A DNA stretch of 64,000 nucleotides from Galeruca laticollis (GCA_963921935.1 OY998180.1:48305731-48369730), one strand, 5' to 3'; counted from the stretch's first letter, positions 50,001-59,938 are shown. Notes: generated by a model not told the origin, from the sequence alone. Made by a program: numbers and translations.

Positions 50001-51387
50001 TTTTATCCATTTTGTTTAGTTTTTCGATTATTTCCTTCATCATATCCTCCATCCTATCCGACATTGTGTCTCCCTGCAGGTTAAATACCAGAACCTTACT
50101 ATATTCAGATCCCAGCCCTACCTGAAGCTGACAATTATCAGTCTGGAGTAATTTATTCTTTTTATATTTATAATTTCTATTCGCAAATTTATAAGTTCAA
50201 TCTAGTCAGTTCGTCTCTGTTCTTTTTAATAACAAATTTAATGAAGACAGGTTCTTATTGTTTTGCTGATAACTCTCAATAGCCTATTTTTTCTGATGTT
50301 TTACATGTTTATTAGGTTAGAAGTATTCATTTATTATGTGTAAGAAAACTGATCTTACCTCTATTTGCAGTGTTTATTTCCACTTATTTGCAATTTGTGC
50401 ACTTTTTAAATCACTTATATGTAAACTAACTGAATTATTTTAAAGTATTTCCTCTAAATTTATAATTATTTATGACACTAGAGCTTAACGCACTTTTCAT
50501 TAACCCAGCCAGGACCAAACTCCCTCGACATGAGAATAGTTATTCGCAAAAAAGTTTACAACAACGGGCAACAACATTGGCAGCCATCGCAAGATAAACT
50601 TCGCGAGTTTCAATTAACAGTGACGTTGTGGAAACATCCAATCACGACAGGCAAAGTACAAGTGATTCTTGCTAGACTTCGAATAGGGCACTGCAAATTT
50701 CCGCATTCGTACCTTTTCAATAAAGAGGCATAACCTGGAATTCGCATATTGACAACTTGTGTAACAAATAAGGAAAAGCTGCTATAGCCTTAGATTTCTT
50801 GCCAGTCATTGTAGTAAAAATACACTCTTGACACTCCCATCTAAAATATGGCATACAAATTTGGGGGACCTGTTCTGCCAAGCAAAGGGTATTTGTTCTT
50901 CAAAAGTATGCTATCAGAATTATTGCAAAACTCAGAATAAGAGATTCTTGTAGGTAGTTTTTTAAAAAATACAAAATATTGACCCTGGCTGGTGTATATA
51001 TATTGGAAGCATGTACTTTCATTCATAGGAATAGATCGATTTATATGGCCGAGCGTGCTTCTCATCACTATAAAACAAGAAATAAAAGTCAATTATTGGT
51101 GCCTAGACACTATACTGCACTTTTTGAAAAATATCTAGAGTATCTGGGATGTAAATATTATAATATCCTCCCAGAGGATATAAAAAACGGTAATTTCTAC
51201 AATTTTAAAAATAAACTAAAGCAGTTTTTACTAGAAAAAAACTGCTACACCATAGAGAAGTTTTTTAATTGATAAATTGTCTTTCTGCTGTTACCTGCTA
51301 TGAATCTGCCAAAAATTGTTTTGTTCTGTGGAACTGTTTTCATTATTTTTAAGGGTTGTCTATGATGTAAACAATTAGATATATGTG

Positions 51388-51456
<69 letters not shown>

Positions 51457-54148
51457 GGTGTACCAATCTTACGACAAACTTCGGTATATGGGTTATTTTA
51501 AGAGATATCAAAAAATGTTAACAACAAAAATAGTAGATGCCGTTAAGGTGCATATTTTGAAATTATCTCGAACTATACAGAGTGTTGCATAACTCCGTTA
51601 CAAACCAAACATACGACTTTTTAAATGAGAACCCCTGTATATTATACCAAATTCGAATTGCTCACATTTTTTTGAAGCTTTTGATATAAGGTTTTGCTAC
51701 GTTATACCGAGTCCTTCAAAAGGTATGGACACGTTTATGTGAAAATCGTAGTTATGTCAACGCTCTGTAGCTTATTGTACGTTGAAGAAAAAAAATTTAT
51801 TTTCCCTAACAGAGTATCATAATATGATGCAATATCTCCGTATTTTATTAAATTTTAATTATGTCACCTTTTGTATACAGGGTGGACGGAAACTCGAACC
51901 TTTCATTTTCTCTCTTCTTTCAAATGGAACACCCTGTATTTTTTAGCGCAAATAGAATCTTCGATCATGTAACTTTAATTTTTGTTAAGTATTCCCCAAA
52001 GTTTAAGAAAACAGAGTTATTTTGTAATATCTATTGTAAATCATAATTATTAACTTATGTGAAAAAATAAACGTTGAATGTAACAAAAAATCCTAAATAA
52101 TAATAAATCTTAATAAACTATTTATTCTGAGCAAAACAAATCATCAAAAGTATAATCCTAACCGTAATATTAAACTAAATGTTCAAAGTGTTCACCGTTA
52201 ACATCAATGCAATGCTGCAGTCTAAGTTCAAATGAATGACTAACATTTCTCAGCATAAAAACGTTAACAGATCGAAATGCCGCTCTGATTCTTTCTGTCA
52301 TATTCTCTCTAGTAGTAGGGGGAGTTTTATAAACCTCATTTTTTATAAAACCCCAAAAAAAGAAATCCACTTTTGTTAAATCGGGAGACCTGGTTGGCCA
52401 ATCAGTTGGGCCCCCTCTTCCAATCCATCTGTTTTGGAATTCGGTATTGAGATGATTTCGTATAGGCGCAGTATTATGAACAGGCGCACCATCATGCAAA
52501 TACCACATTTGTCGCCGAATATTGAGTGGAACTTCTTCTAATAAAACTGGCAAGTGATTCTGAAGAAAATTTAAATAAACCGCACCAGTAACTCTTTCAT
52601 CAAAGAAGTATGGTCCTATCACATAATCACCTGCTATTCCACCCCAAACATTTAATGACCACCTCCATTGGCTATTACGTGTTGAGACGATATTTGGATT
52701 AGAAGTTGCATAATAATGAAAATTATGTCGATTTACAAATCCATTTTTATGAAAAGTCGCCTCATCTGCAAAAAGCAAAAAATCAAAAAAATTTCTCTGG
52801 CGATTTATTTTAAATTGGGCCCATTCACAAAATGTTACTCTTCTTTGCAAATCACGGTCAAGTAACTCTTGATGAAGTTGGATGTGATAGGGATGCATTT
52901 TATGTTTTTTAAGGATTCTCTGAACCGTGCCATGACTTATGTCTTGCTGTTGTGAAATATTTCTCACACTTGTAAGCGGATTCTCTGCAATACTTAGCAT
53001 TACTTTCATTTCATTTTCCTCAGTAATGGCTGTTTTTGCTACATCTTTTTTTCTGTATTTCACTTCACCAGTGCGATTGAAACGATCCATTAGTTTTTCA
53101 AATGCTCTTTTGTTAGGTGCTTTTCGGTCTGGAAATCTTTGACGATAAACTTTAGACGCAAGCAAGCAATTTTTGTTACATTCACCTAATACCCAAATCA
53201 TGTCCACGATTTCTTGAGTAGAAAAATGTACACTATTCATCCTCAATAATTGTTACTTTATTTAAAGAAACAATAAATCGCAGGTGACACTTAATTACTG
53301 TTGTTTTAAAAAAATAAAATATAACGACTGACGTTTATGTCAAATGTCAATCAAGGCTTACTGAGAAAATGTAATAGTTTACAGCATTGCATTAATGTTA
53401 ACAGTGAACACTTTGAACATTTAGTTTCATATTACGGTTAGGATTATACTTTTGATGATTTGTTTTGCTCAGAATAAATAGTTTATTAAGATTTATTATT
53501 ATTTAGGATTTTTTATTACATTCAACGTTTATTTTTTCACATAAGTTAATAATTATGATTTACAATAGATATTACAAAATAACTCTGTTTTCATAAACTT
53601 TGGGTATAGGGAATACTTAACAAAAATTAAAGTTACATGATCGAAGATTCTATTTGCGCTAAAAAATACAGGGTGTTCCGTTTGAAAAAAGAGAGAAAAT
53701 GAAAGGTTCGAGTTTCCGTCCACCCTGTATACAAAAGGTGACATAATTAAAATTTAATAAAATACGGAGATATTGCATCATATTATGATACTCTGTTAGG
53801 GAAAATAAAATTTTTTTCTTCAACGTACAATAAGCTACAGAGCGTTGACTTAACTACGATTTTCACATAAACGTGTCCATACCTTTTGAAGGACTCGGTA
53901 TAACGTTGCACAACCTTATATCAAAAGCTTGAAAAAAATGTGAAAAATTCGAATTCGGTATAATATACAGGGGTTCTCATTTAAAAAATCGTATGTTTGG
54001 TTTGCACCGGAGTTATACAACACTCTGTATAGTTCGAGATAATTTCAAAATATGCACCTTAAAGGCATCTACTATTTTTGTTGTTAACATTTTTTGATAT
54101 CTCCTCAAATAACCCATATACTGAAGTTTGTCGTAAGATTGGTACACC

Positions 54149-54202
<54 letters not shown>

Positions 54203-54203
54203 G

Positions 54204-54268
<65 letters not shown>

Positions 54269-57200
54269 GTATATATGTGAATATGTATGTATGTGTTTGG
54301 TGTTCTTTAGTTAAGTCATTTTATTATACTTGTATGACATGTTTCACTATAACTGTTGTATAATTTTTTGTACAATATTTTTTTATGTGAAATAAATTAC
54401 CTTCTTTCTTTCTAATGTCCATAGAGATGTAACAGTCTCCTGATGAAGTTCAACTCAATGTCTGACAGGGAGTAGTTGCTCACTCAAAATATACAATTGT
54501 TTTGAACTAGTAAAGACAAAACATAATGTTTGTACAATATCAACATTTTCTAAGTCCTATCAGTTTTTCATATGATTTAGAGTCAAAATGCCCACTGCGC
54601 TAAACAATTGGACAGCTTTTCTGCCATACAAGAATGTATCAATAAAAAGATAATATATTTGTTTATTCTTGTTTCAGAGGTTGGACCCGTATAATTATAG
54701 AAAAACCTTTTGGTCGTGATTTAGAAACTTCAAATAAACTTTCTGTACATTTGAGTCAACTTTTTACTGAATCGCAATTATACAGAATAGACCATTACTT
54801 GGGAAAAGAAATGGTACAAAATTTGATGACACTTCGTTTTGGTAATCGAATTTTCAACCCTACATGGAATAGTGACCATATAGCATCAATCCAAATAAGT
54901 TTTAAAGAACCTTTTGGAACTGAAGGAAGAGGGGGATATTTCGATGAATTTGGTATTATTAGAGATATTATGCAGAATCATATTCTACAAATTTTAACAT
55001 TAGTAGCTATGGAGAAGCCTGCATCTATTCAACCAGATGATATAAGAAACGAGAAGGTATGCCTACACATTCATGTATATATACCACTCTCCTGCTTCTC
55101 TTCCATATGAAAGCACATTTAATAACTAGTGTAATAAGCAATAATATAGAGTAGATGTGCCACTACCACCACAGTTCAGTTGTACATTATTACTCTAGGT
55201 ACCCATATTTACAGGCTTAATTAACCTGATAACATCTGCATATTGAATACAATGATTGCATGAAGGTAATTCACATTGTCAGAATTGGAAAAATTTTGAT
55301 AATTATAGTTGCCACTTCTAAGATAAATTATTCAATCATTTTGCTAATACATTCTTTTGAATTGTTGAGAAGTTTCACAAGAGAGATTTTAGTTGAAGAT
55401 GATTTAAAAACTAAAATATCTTTTCATTTATATTGAAGTGGAGATAATTTTTTTCAATATCCATTTCTTGATTCATTTGTCATTCATTTTTTGTTTATTG
55501 AGAGAGGGGGGGGGGAGAGATAGATATTGATATAAATAAAACCAAACGTCATTTTTTATTAAATGAATAACTACATCTTTGACCTGTTCATTTTAGTCCA
55601 AGGTTTCATTTCCAAAATAATCATATTAAAACTGTTATTAATTCTTAGTGATGCCAAGAAGGCTTTGTCAAGTAGATGTAACAGAATATTTCACTAAGTG
55701 TTTTAACTAGCTTTTTATAGTTACAATAAAAATGAGGCTATTACTAAATGATCAAAACGTGGAAAGTGTAAAATTATGGTTTCTCATAATAGCTTGTTTG
55801 GTTACTTGCGTGGTATTAAATACTACTGGAGCATTAGCATATATAAAATAGAGAATTTCGGCTTTCATCGACCTGTCTTACAAGAGACAGATTTTTCCAT
55901 CTATTTCTGCTAATCTAGAAAATTTAAAACTACAACTATCTTCATTCATTTAAGAATGTAGGACTGGTGTCCGATTTTATTAGTTTCTCTGAAAATTTCC
56001 AGATTCCCGCTTAACAACGTTTGCAGAAGCATTGACTTTCAGCACAGCATCTATTAAAACCATTTGTACATATGTTCATATTTTAAATGTCATATTTCCT
56101 ATGAATATTGATTGTTGTTTCATTTTTTCTTATGAAACACAGGATATAATTACAGCCATATCTAAAAAATGTTTATAACGATGTAATTATTCTCCAACAA
56201 ATTATGCTCTTCTTTTTACACTAAATGAGCTTGTGGAATTATTACATATTTGGATATCATATTCATCAATCTGGTGCTGGAGCTGTTCAGAGAAAACAAA
56301 CAGCCGCAATTATTTTATTTGAAAATATTTACATTTATTTTTTTGTCAAGTATATCCTTAATATTTTATAAGCACAACAAACGGAAAAAAACTATTAACT
56401 AAATTACTCTTATGCAATATTTCCTTGGTGAAACTTAATATTTATATTCAAAAATGTAATCAAAAGAAGATTTTTACACTAACAATGTTAGCAAATATTC
56501 AAAACAGTTTATTAAGTAATAAAGTATGGGTCAGCTGTCATCATCAATATCTTATTAATCCTGATTTTGTGAGTGCATTCATGAAACATAGATTATATTT
56601 TAAATATATTCTCTTCAGTCAGCTTCCAAAATGTATTTGTAATGCTGTTTTTTTAGGTGAAAGTATTGAGAAACATTGCCCCTATTCAACTTAAAGACGT
56701 AGTTTTAGGCCAATATGTAGGAAATCCCCAAGGGGAAGGAGAGGCTAAATTGGGATATTTAGACGATCCAACTGTCCCTAAAGGTTCTGTTACACCAACA
56801 TATGCCTTAGCTGTTCTCCGTATAAATAACGAGAGGTGGGAAGGCGTACCTTTTATACTTAGATGTGGAAAAGGTAATATAATGGATATGAAGTATGACT
56901 AAAATCCAAATTTCTCCTAAATACGTCCATTTCTATATATCACCGATATTTTTAAATACCTCTTATTTATATTTCACGAATACTTAGACCTGGAGCTCTT
57001 TATTGTAATAAACAATAAACTTGTTGCCTCTATTTTGTCAAATATAGGGTGTTGAACATTACATCTTTGGTAAAAAAAATTATTTCAATTACACTAGAGT
57101 TATTCTTGTTGACAAAATATCATCAATATCGCCCTTTTTCGTTGTTTCATAATTCATTGTAATACTAGATCCATTAATTATGAAATTCGAATGTTTCTTT

Positions 57201-58797
57201 TGAGTTTTTTAGAAGCAACTGGAACTAATTTTTATCTTGAAGAGTTCTCAAATATTATTTATATAAATTGACGAATCTATTTATTATAAATAAAAAATGT
57301 GTTGTCAATTTATTCTGTCTGAATTATTTAATGGAATTATCTTACAAATATTATGATAATCACTTTTATTTTATTTATATATTTTGTTAAATTTTAGCTC
57401 TAAACGAAAGAAAGGCTGAAGTGAGAATACAATTTAAAAACGTTCCTGGTGATATTTTTGCTGGCAAACCTAAAAGAAACGAATTAGTTATTCGTGTTCA
57501 ACCCGGAGAGGCATTATATGTTAAACTTATGGTAAAAACTCCAGGCATGGCATTTGATATGGAAGAAACTGAGCTAGACCTTACTTATAGTAACAGATAT
57601 GCGGTAGGTTTTTCTATACTTTTTCTGTATGAACAAAAAAAGGAATTGTTTATTACTGTTCACTAATCTGACAATTTCTTTTACAGAATGTGAAACTTCC
57701 AGATGCATATGAGCGTCTGATTTTAGATGTCTTCTGTGGTTCTCAAATGCATTTTGTTCGTTCTGATGAATTAAGTGAAGCTTGGCGAATTTTTACACCC
57801 TTGTTGCATTATATAGAAAAAGAAAAAGTAAAACCCATACCATATATGTAAGTATTTTTGCTTCAGTAGATATGACAACCACAAGAGCTAGCTTCGTCTA
57901 GTTACTGAAATACTTGAATTCAACTAAATAAATTGATAGTATGCCTGAATATAATAGGAAATATGCATTGTAATAGGCAATCAATAGCAACCTAATACAT
58001 CTTGTGGTAGTCTGTTGTTGAATTGTCTTCACGCCGAAAATTGGCTGTATTTTTTTGATTATAGAAATATTGAAAAAGAAGGAATGTACCCCTAGGCACG
58101 GTTGAAGATTCCTAATTTGAAATAATAAGTGAAATCGAAAGAAAATTTTTTTCCACAATCGTGAGCAAAATAGACATGCATATAATTGGTTGAATACTCT
58201 GAGCACAATGTCTTCATGGGATTACATATTAAAATATAACTATGATAAAATCAAATTATGTAGAGAGTGGAATCATATCTCGATACTATTTATTAATTTG
58301 TTTTAAACATATACAAATTTGTGAAGACGACAATTACGTGGTTACATTTCTTTTTCTTACGTTGGTAATAGTGTAAGTTGTCAACAAAATGTACTTATGA
58401 GTTTTTCATTAATAAACAAAGTACAATGTTTTATTTTTTTGGCAAAATTGTATTTCAAGATTGTGGAAAAAATCACGTTTAACACTCATGAGCATGTCTT
58501 GTCCAATTGGCTTTGCTCGTGCGGACGAGTGAGAAAAAGACATACTTTGCTTACTTGTACTAAAAATAGCTATAATTTGCTAACAAAGCTCCGGTTTTTT
58601 GTGTCAGATAGACGAGATGATTTATGACCGCTAGTAAAAAAATTTGATATATCAATTTTAAAATATTGTTGTATTCATGTATTAATTAAGCCTTTTTTTC
58701 TAGATATGGAAGTCGTGGGCCAAAAGAAGCTGATGAATTGTTATTAAATAACAACTTCCAATATACAGGTTCATATGTATGGAAACCCAAAATGTAA
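32052..58797 (+). CDS. glucose-6-phosphate 1-dehydrogenase, eight exons
   Basis: Catalyses the first, NADP-linked step of the oxidative pentose phosphate pathway in the cytosol (glucose-6-phosphate to 6-phosphogluconolactone), supplying NADPH. Exons: 32052-32085, 32144-32268, 34435-34799, 54678-55056, 56657-56873, 57398-57603, 57687-57847 and 58704-58797. All introns I placed are GT-AG, and phases join without a break to 526 aa, close to the family's usual 515-525. The dinucleotide-binding motif GASGDLA is at about residue 51. EKPFGRD and the active-site RIDHYLGKE (about 211-219) follow. The C-terminus reads YGSRGPKEADE...YTGSYVWKPKM. Motif offsets against the human enzyme are constant (about +13). 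The first exon (MFRRPYANELE) is inferred from phase and a 58-bp intron; an alternative upstream start is possible. Intron 3 is 19.9 kb and full of transposons. Confidence 0.93.
32640..33245 (-). pseudogene. possible transposase remnant (acidic start plus Cys-rich end), in G6PD intron 2
   Basis: On the - strand an ATG at 33244 opens MNSEYRPGLGPGSSKRVKY. After a frame change it continues as an acidic stretch (SSDSEVNSDADYILSDHDS). About 400 bp further on, a cysteine-rich segment (CKIPICMECTRRVCKECAT) appears near 32660-32710. An acidic N-terminus with a C-terminal cysteine cluster is the layout of piggyBac-type transposases, and here the catalytic core is missing. No TTAA-flanked ends were found, so the assignment is tentative. 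Confidence 0.35.
35410..37534 (+). mobile_element. piggyBac-like element with TTAA duplication
   Basis: The left end CCCTTTCGAGAC follows TTAA (35406-35409). The right end, inverted, is CCCTTTCAAGAC, followed by TTAA (37535-37538). 12-bp TIRs with one mismatch, a TTAA target and a piggyBac transposase inside make the family certain. It sits in G6PD intron 3 in the same orientation as the gene. Related GGGA(T/C)...TCCCA phrases recur inside both ends. Confidence 0.95.
35825..37300 (+). pseudogene. piggyBac-like transposase with internal deletion
   Basis: DDE-type transposase (DDE_Tnp_1_7). ATG at 35825 (MSKRKLTPKELEEIAENL) opens the frame, which shifts near 35880. The main 319-codon frame (35972-36931) holds the first catalytic aspartate in SIDESMAKFKGRSSLKQYLP and the second in VVICFDRFFTSLTLMKTL. 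It ends abruptly after AVGTCIGT, where a family member would continue with the third aspartate region. The C-terminal part resumes at about 36969 (RRKKIPFLEFLVALAESL) and ends in a cysteine-rich finger (CIRCSQMKMEKRTRTVCRAC, then CNDCF). An internal deletion removed the last part of the catalytic domain. Inactive. Confidence 0.92.
37539..38139. other. no recognisable gene (G6PD intron 3)
   Basis: AT-rich. A fragment reading ERNIVLERREFYKS near 37715-37755 hints at retrotransposon gag but is too short to call. Confidence 0.35.
38140..39060 (-). pseudogene. LTR retrotransposon (Gypsy-type) gag remnant
   Basis: Read on the - strand from about 39040. The segment shows LWFLQAESQY, then NKITSDKHKFH and NNVTDIANDPPT. 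It continues with KTPAKLISNSEIADGKP, and after breaks with a 62-codon frame (38367-38555). A terminal segment, KKPLCYDHFKFREEAKN (38148-38363), follows. This order matches the capsid region and the Cys/His-rich tail of gag in insect Gypsy-type elements. At least three in-frame stops and several frame changes are present. No pol, protease or LTRs are seen, so only a fragment survives. Confidence 0.72.
39081..39629 (+). pseudogene. LINE ORF1 (gag-like) fragment
   Basis: 182-codon frame containing a damaged CCHC zinc knuckle (YYNCKADGHIALQC, where the first cysteine reads Y) followed by a long Ser/Thr/Asn-rich stretch. Zinc knuckles with such tails are typical of ORF1 of I-, R1- and Jockey-type LINEs. 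It lies just upstream of ORF2 remnants of the same strand, so it is most simply the ORF1 of that element. The end of the protein continues in another frame past 39629. Confidence 0.6.
40560..42030 (+). pseudogene. I/Jockey/R1-type LINE ORF2, internally deleted
   Basis: Endonuclease pieces come first: RRASGGVVTLIS near 40570, then IIGDINTHSIEF near 40755. The linker before the polymerase follows (41142-41483, including ISQVWSKIRKMNGFSLKS). The start of reverse transcriptase is at 41565-41795 (SPGPDNIPVIFLKYLPPSAK, then ANSYRPISL). At about 41800 the sequence jumps straight to the end of an RNase H domain (LTNSLSSIYSLKRL, then LKWIPSHTSIRGN). Most of the polymerase, including its catalytic YADD region, is therefore deleted. 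RNase H after RT points to the I/R1 group rather than RTE. Stops and frame changes throughout. Confidence 0.8.
42103..43747 (-). pseudogene. RTE-like reverse transcriptase (LINE ORF2, 3' half)
   Basis: Begins at the Harbinger junction (LLLETELNQILKTWKEHYED) and runs through recognisable RT blocks: GKASGEDEVAPELLK, NNYRPISLAQTSFKIYTRI, EEQAAFRPGRQANDNI, TFIDLKAAFDT and KKGIKQGDSLSPLLF. The catalytic YADD box reads YAYN (LLYAYNIVLIAKS), so both key aspartates are lost. A frame change near 42920 and a stop at about 42460 (ASEN, then a stop) also break it. The C-terminal GHLVRMKQDRVARKVMEI and GKPRRKCIDQIEE segments are typical of this LINE type. Confidence 0.9.
44009..44879 (+). pseudogene. Harbinger partner protein, SANT/Myb-like, one premature stop
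   Basis: DNA-binding accessory protein that works with the Harbinger transposase. Exon 1 is 44009-44212 and exon 2 is 44271-44879, joined at GTAAAT...TTTTAG in frame. The N-terminal SANT/Myb-like domain reads TLEQKNLLVEFVKKNPNL, then a stop where tryptophan is expected (KSL-stop-PDISAIL, TAG at 44144). It continues as ARKEWKAWRKTWQDIRSRTR. The C-terminus is a charged helix, probably a coiled coil (ALLERIVSAKERIADAKEKS). One TGG-to-TAG change is the only clear defect. Confidence 0.85.
45490..47611 (-). pseudogene. Harbinger transposase (HARBI1-like), five exons, near-intact
   Basis: Cut-and-paste transposase of the DDE_Tnp_4 group. Exons on the - strand: 47611-47384 (MDYLQHIANIENLEN), 47327-47128 (FFAASGGYQMDIARN), 47061-46914, 46680-46536 and 45881-45490. 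Catalytic residues are all present: D in GVVGCIDCTHVAI, D in GSTHDAYIWRNS, E in RNTIERCNGVLKMRF. Phases join in frame to about 370 aa. The one defect seen is the donor of exon 3: the frame requires a cut after QL, where the sequence reads ATAGG instead of GTAGG. Without that site the protein could not be spliced normally, so I class it as a probable pseudogene. Confidence 0.82.
48411..49100 (-). pseudogene. LINE endonuclease (5' half of RTE-like ORF2)
   Basis: Apurinic/apyrimidinic-type endonuclease that nicks target DNA for LINE insertion. From about 49100: IWNINTSTGKEIEITEEM, then ISETKKKGSGQINL and EGVGIILTEK. The 155-codon frame (48411-48878) holds IIQIYAPVEGTG, the catalytic IIIMGDWNARVGKDYNRGM, and the end motif HAKSLIDYIVYT, where the expected R/S-x-I-D-Y is recognisable. 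A stop after ELSTNH interrupts the link to the polymerase. Confidence 0.87.
49530..50064 (-). pseudogene. LINE ORF1 with coiled coil
   Basis: Begins MSDRMEDMMKEIIEKLNKMD at 50064. A heptad-rich coiled coil (IKKITNENTALKNKVTQMEQ) follows, then KNLVVYGIEETE. After a frame change it continues NRNRPLWLELSREDKKIEI and KGTKIWISEDLPKAIQDKRK, ending in PYLK. RNA-binding ORF1 of a LINE. It lies directly upstream of the endonuclease on the same strand. Confidence 0.78.
50530..50733 (+). pseudogene. LINE ORF2 C-terminal fragment
   Basis: Reads LREFQLTVTLWKHPITTGK, then VQVILARLRIGHCKFPHSYLF. The ARLRIGH motif is a hallmark of the segment after RNase H in I/R1/Jockey-type LINEs. It ends NKEA with no following cysteines. 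Short isolated fragment. Confidence 0.7.
50815..51272 (+). pseudogene. LINE reverse transcriptase C-terminal fragment
   Basis: Reads HLKYGIQIWG near 50840, then RVFVLQKYAIRIIAKLRIRD. After a stop it continues KILTLAGVYILEACTFIHR, ending DIKNGNFYNFKNKLKQFLLE at about 51260. This is the conserved tail following the polymerase in many insect LINEs (CR1/L2/Jockey types; exact clade not certain). A 5'-truncated relic. Confidence 0.75.
51391..51450. repeat. (TA)n microsatellite, left of DD41D element C
   Basis: About 60 bp of pure TA. It resumes at 54152 on the other side of element C, so the transposon landed inside one TA tract. Confidence 0.97.
51454..54151 (-). mobile_element. Tc1/mariner DD41D element C, ~750-bp TIRs, intact gene
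   Basis: 2,698 bp. Both ends are CAGGGTGTACCAATCTTACG; the right flank is TA and the left flank is CA. The inverted arms (51454 to about 52204, and about 53393-54151) are very similar with only scattered differences. CAGGGTG-like end sequences recur inside the arms (near 51880 and 53728). The arms extend into the last codons of the transposase, so both carry the sequence for GEHFEHLV or a close variant. It sits in a (TA)n tract in G6PD intron 3, antisense to the gene. Confidence 0.96.
52170..53246 (-). CDS. Tc1/mariner DD41D transposase, intact 358 aa
   Basis: Cuts and joins the element's ends at TA targets. The N-terminal helix-turn-helix reads EIVDMIWVLGECNKNCLL. The second DNA-binding region holds SVRNISQQQDISHGTVQRIL. 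Catalytic motifs are complete: D in FADEATFHKNG, D in LHDGAPVHN, and the third D in SPDLTKVDFF. With 41 residues between the last two, this is the DD41D group. Start chosen at the first ATG (MRMNSVHF); the second, at MNSVHF, is equally plausible. No stop or frame change is seen, in contrast to relatives A and B in this window, so this copy is young and may be functional. The 3' end lies inside the left TIR. Confidence 0.93.
   Translation of the reverse strand: MRMNSVHFSTQEIVDMIWVLGECNKNCLLASKVYRQRFPDRKAPNKRAFEKLMDRFNRTGEVKYRKKDVAKTAITEENEMKVMLSIAENPLTSVRNISQQQDISHGTVQRILKKHKMHPYHIQLHQELLDRDLQRRVTFCEWAQFKINRQRNFFDFLLFADEATFHKNGFVNRHNFHYYATSNPNIVSTRNSQWRWSLNVWGGIAGDYVIGPYFFDERVTGAVYLNFLQNHLPVLLEEVPLNIRRQMWYLHDGAPVHNTAPIRNHLNTEFQNRWIGRGGPTDWPTRSPDLTKVDFFFWGFIKNEVYKTPPTTRENMTERIRAAFRSVNVFMLRNVSHSFELRLQHCIDVNGEHFEHLV
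54154..54290. repeat. (TA)n / (TATG)n microsatellite, right of element C
   Basis: A TA tract with GTATG interruptions, decaying into repeated TATG and TATGTG. It is the continuation of the tract at 51391. Confidence 0.95.
55057..56656. other. G6PD intron 4, no element recognised
   Basis: AT-rich, GT-AG bounded. A short run of G residues near 55507 is the only notable feature. Confidence 0.5.
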
Positions 58798-58832
58798 TAT
58801 AAGAAATATATGAAACATTATACACAGAAGAC

Positions 58833-58838
58833 AATAAA
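58833..58838 (+). terminator. G6PD polyadenylation signal (AATAAA)
   Basis: A canonical AATAAA lies 36 bases after the G6PD stop codon. A second AATAAA lies near 58912. Either could direct 3' end formation. Confidence 0.6.
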
Positions 58839-58974
58839 TATTCCATTTTTTTAACAGGTTATTATTATTATATTACTAATAAATTGTTATTGTTAAAGGA
58901 CCTTGTTGGCAATAAAATATTTTACGTATGTGGTTGTGTATTAATTGTCAAAATATTTATGTGATTAATTTTTG

Positions 58975-59165
58975 GACTTCTAAACACGACTCGACGAAAA
59001 AATCGAAGACTTATATTCTGGTATCCGTCCGTTTTAAGCAGCAGCGGACGAACGGTAAATGCTAGAGCTTAGGTATAAACGGATTTTGGAATCAGCATAG
59101 TCTGAAATCTCTTCAATGGAGGGAACATTTGATATCTAACATTTATTTATTGAATTGTTTAGTTT
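58975..59165 (+). repeat. dispersed repeat, copy 2
   Basis: Inverted partner of 25930-26150, sharing ATTTGGAATCAGCATAGTCT-like blocks and the GTCCG..AAGCAGCAGCGGACGAA region. It sits directly before the 345-bp satellite. Confidence 0.75.
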
Positions 59166-59938
59166 AAATCATAAAACACATACACACACATATATACAAA
59201 GAGATTTATGGGTAATTAACGCAAAATAAAGGGCTACTGAAACAGAGTGGTAACCGCGGACATGCATGTTTCTGGCTCATTTGCCTCTTCAGCACGGTAT
59301 AACCAAATAAGGATGTGAAATTTGGGAGCAAAGATATTAATCGAATCATGGGAAAACAAAAAACAACAGATTTCAGCAGGGAAACCAAACGCTCATTTGT
59401 GCCTTCAATTGGAAGATCCCGAGTTTTCCGGACAACAACCAAGATCGACACGGAGGCGCATATAGCCCCCCGCCATGATCCTTCCGACCCATAGTAAATA
59501 ACCAAGAAGATGTAGGAATATCGCGTGATATGTTAACAACAAAGAGATTTATGGGTAATTCACGCAAAATAAAGGGTTACTGAAACAGAGTGGTAACCGC
59601 GGACATGCATGTTTCTGGCTCATTTGCCTCTTCAGCACAGTATAACCAAATAAGGATGTGAAATGTGGGAGCAAAGATGGTAATCGAAACATGGGAAAAC
59701 ACAAAACAACGGATTTCAGCAGGGAAACCAAACGCTCATTTGTGCCTTCAATTGGAAGATCCCGAGTTTTCAGGACAACAACCAAGATCGACACGGAGGC
59801 GCATATAGCCCCCCCCCGCCATGAACCTTCCGACCCATAGTAAATAACCAAGAAAATGTAGGAATATCGCGTGATATGCTAACAACAAAGAGATTTATGG
59901 GTAATTCACGCAAAATAAAGGGCTACTGAAACAGATGG

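Larger units (their letters stand above)
42050..50095 (-). mobile_element. RTE-like LINE split by a Harbinger insertion
   Basis: Reading on the - strand: ORF1 (50064 to about 49530), endonuclease (about 49100-48411), then after a 4.15-kb Harbinger insertion (43748-47899) reverse transcriptase (43747-42103). The 3' end near 42055 carries an AGAAAGAAAGAAAG tail (TTTCTTTCTTTC on the + strand), a simple-repeat tail common in RTE-type LINEs. The element lies antisense to G6PD in intron 3. Confidence 0.85.

Noticed and set aside
51383..51511. Ile-Tyr repeat proteins over the TA tracts, also at 54078-54363 and 63038-63256
   Set aside because: Translations of (TA)n microsatellites.
51861..53744. identical small frames beginning MSPFVYRVDGNSNL in both arms of element C
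   Set aside because: They are mirror copies within the TIRs, with no motif or start context; the shared TIR sequence explains them.
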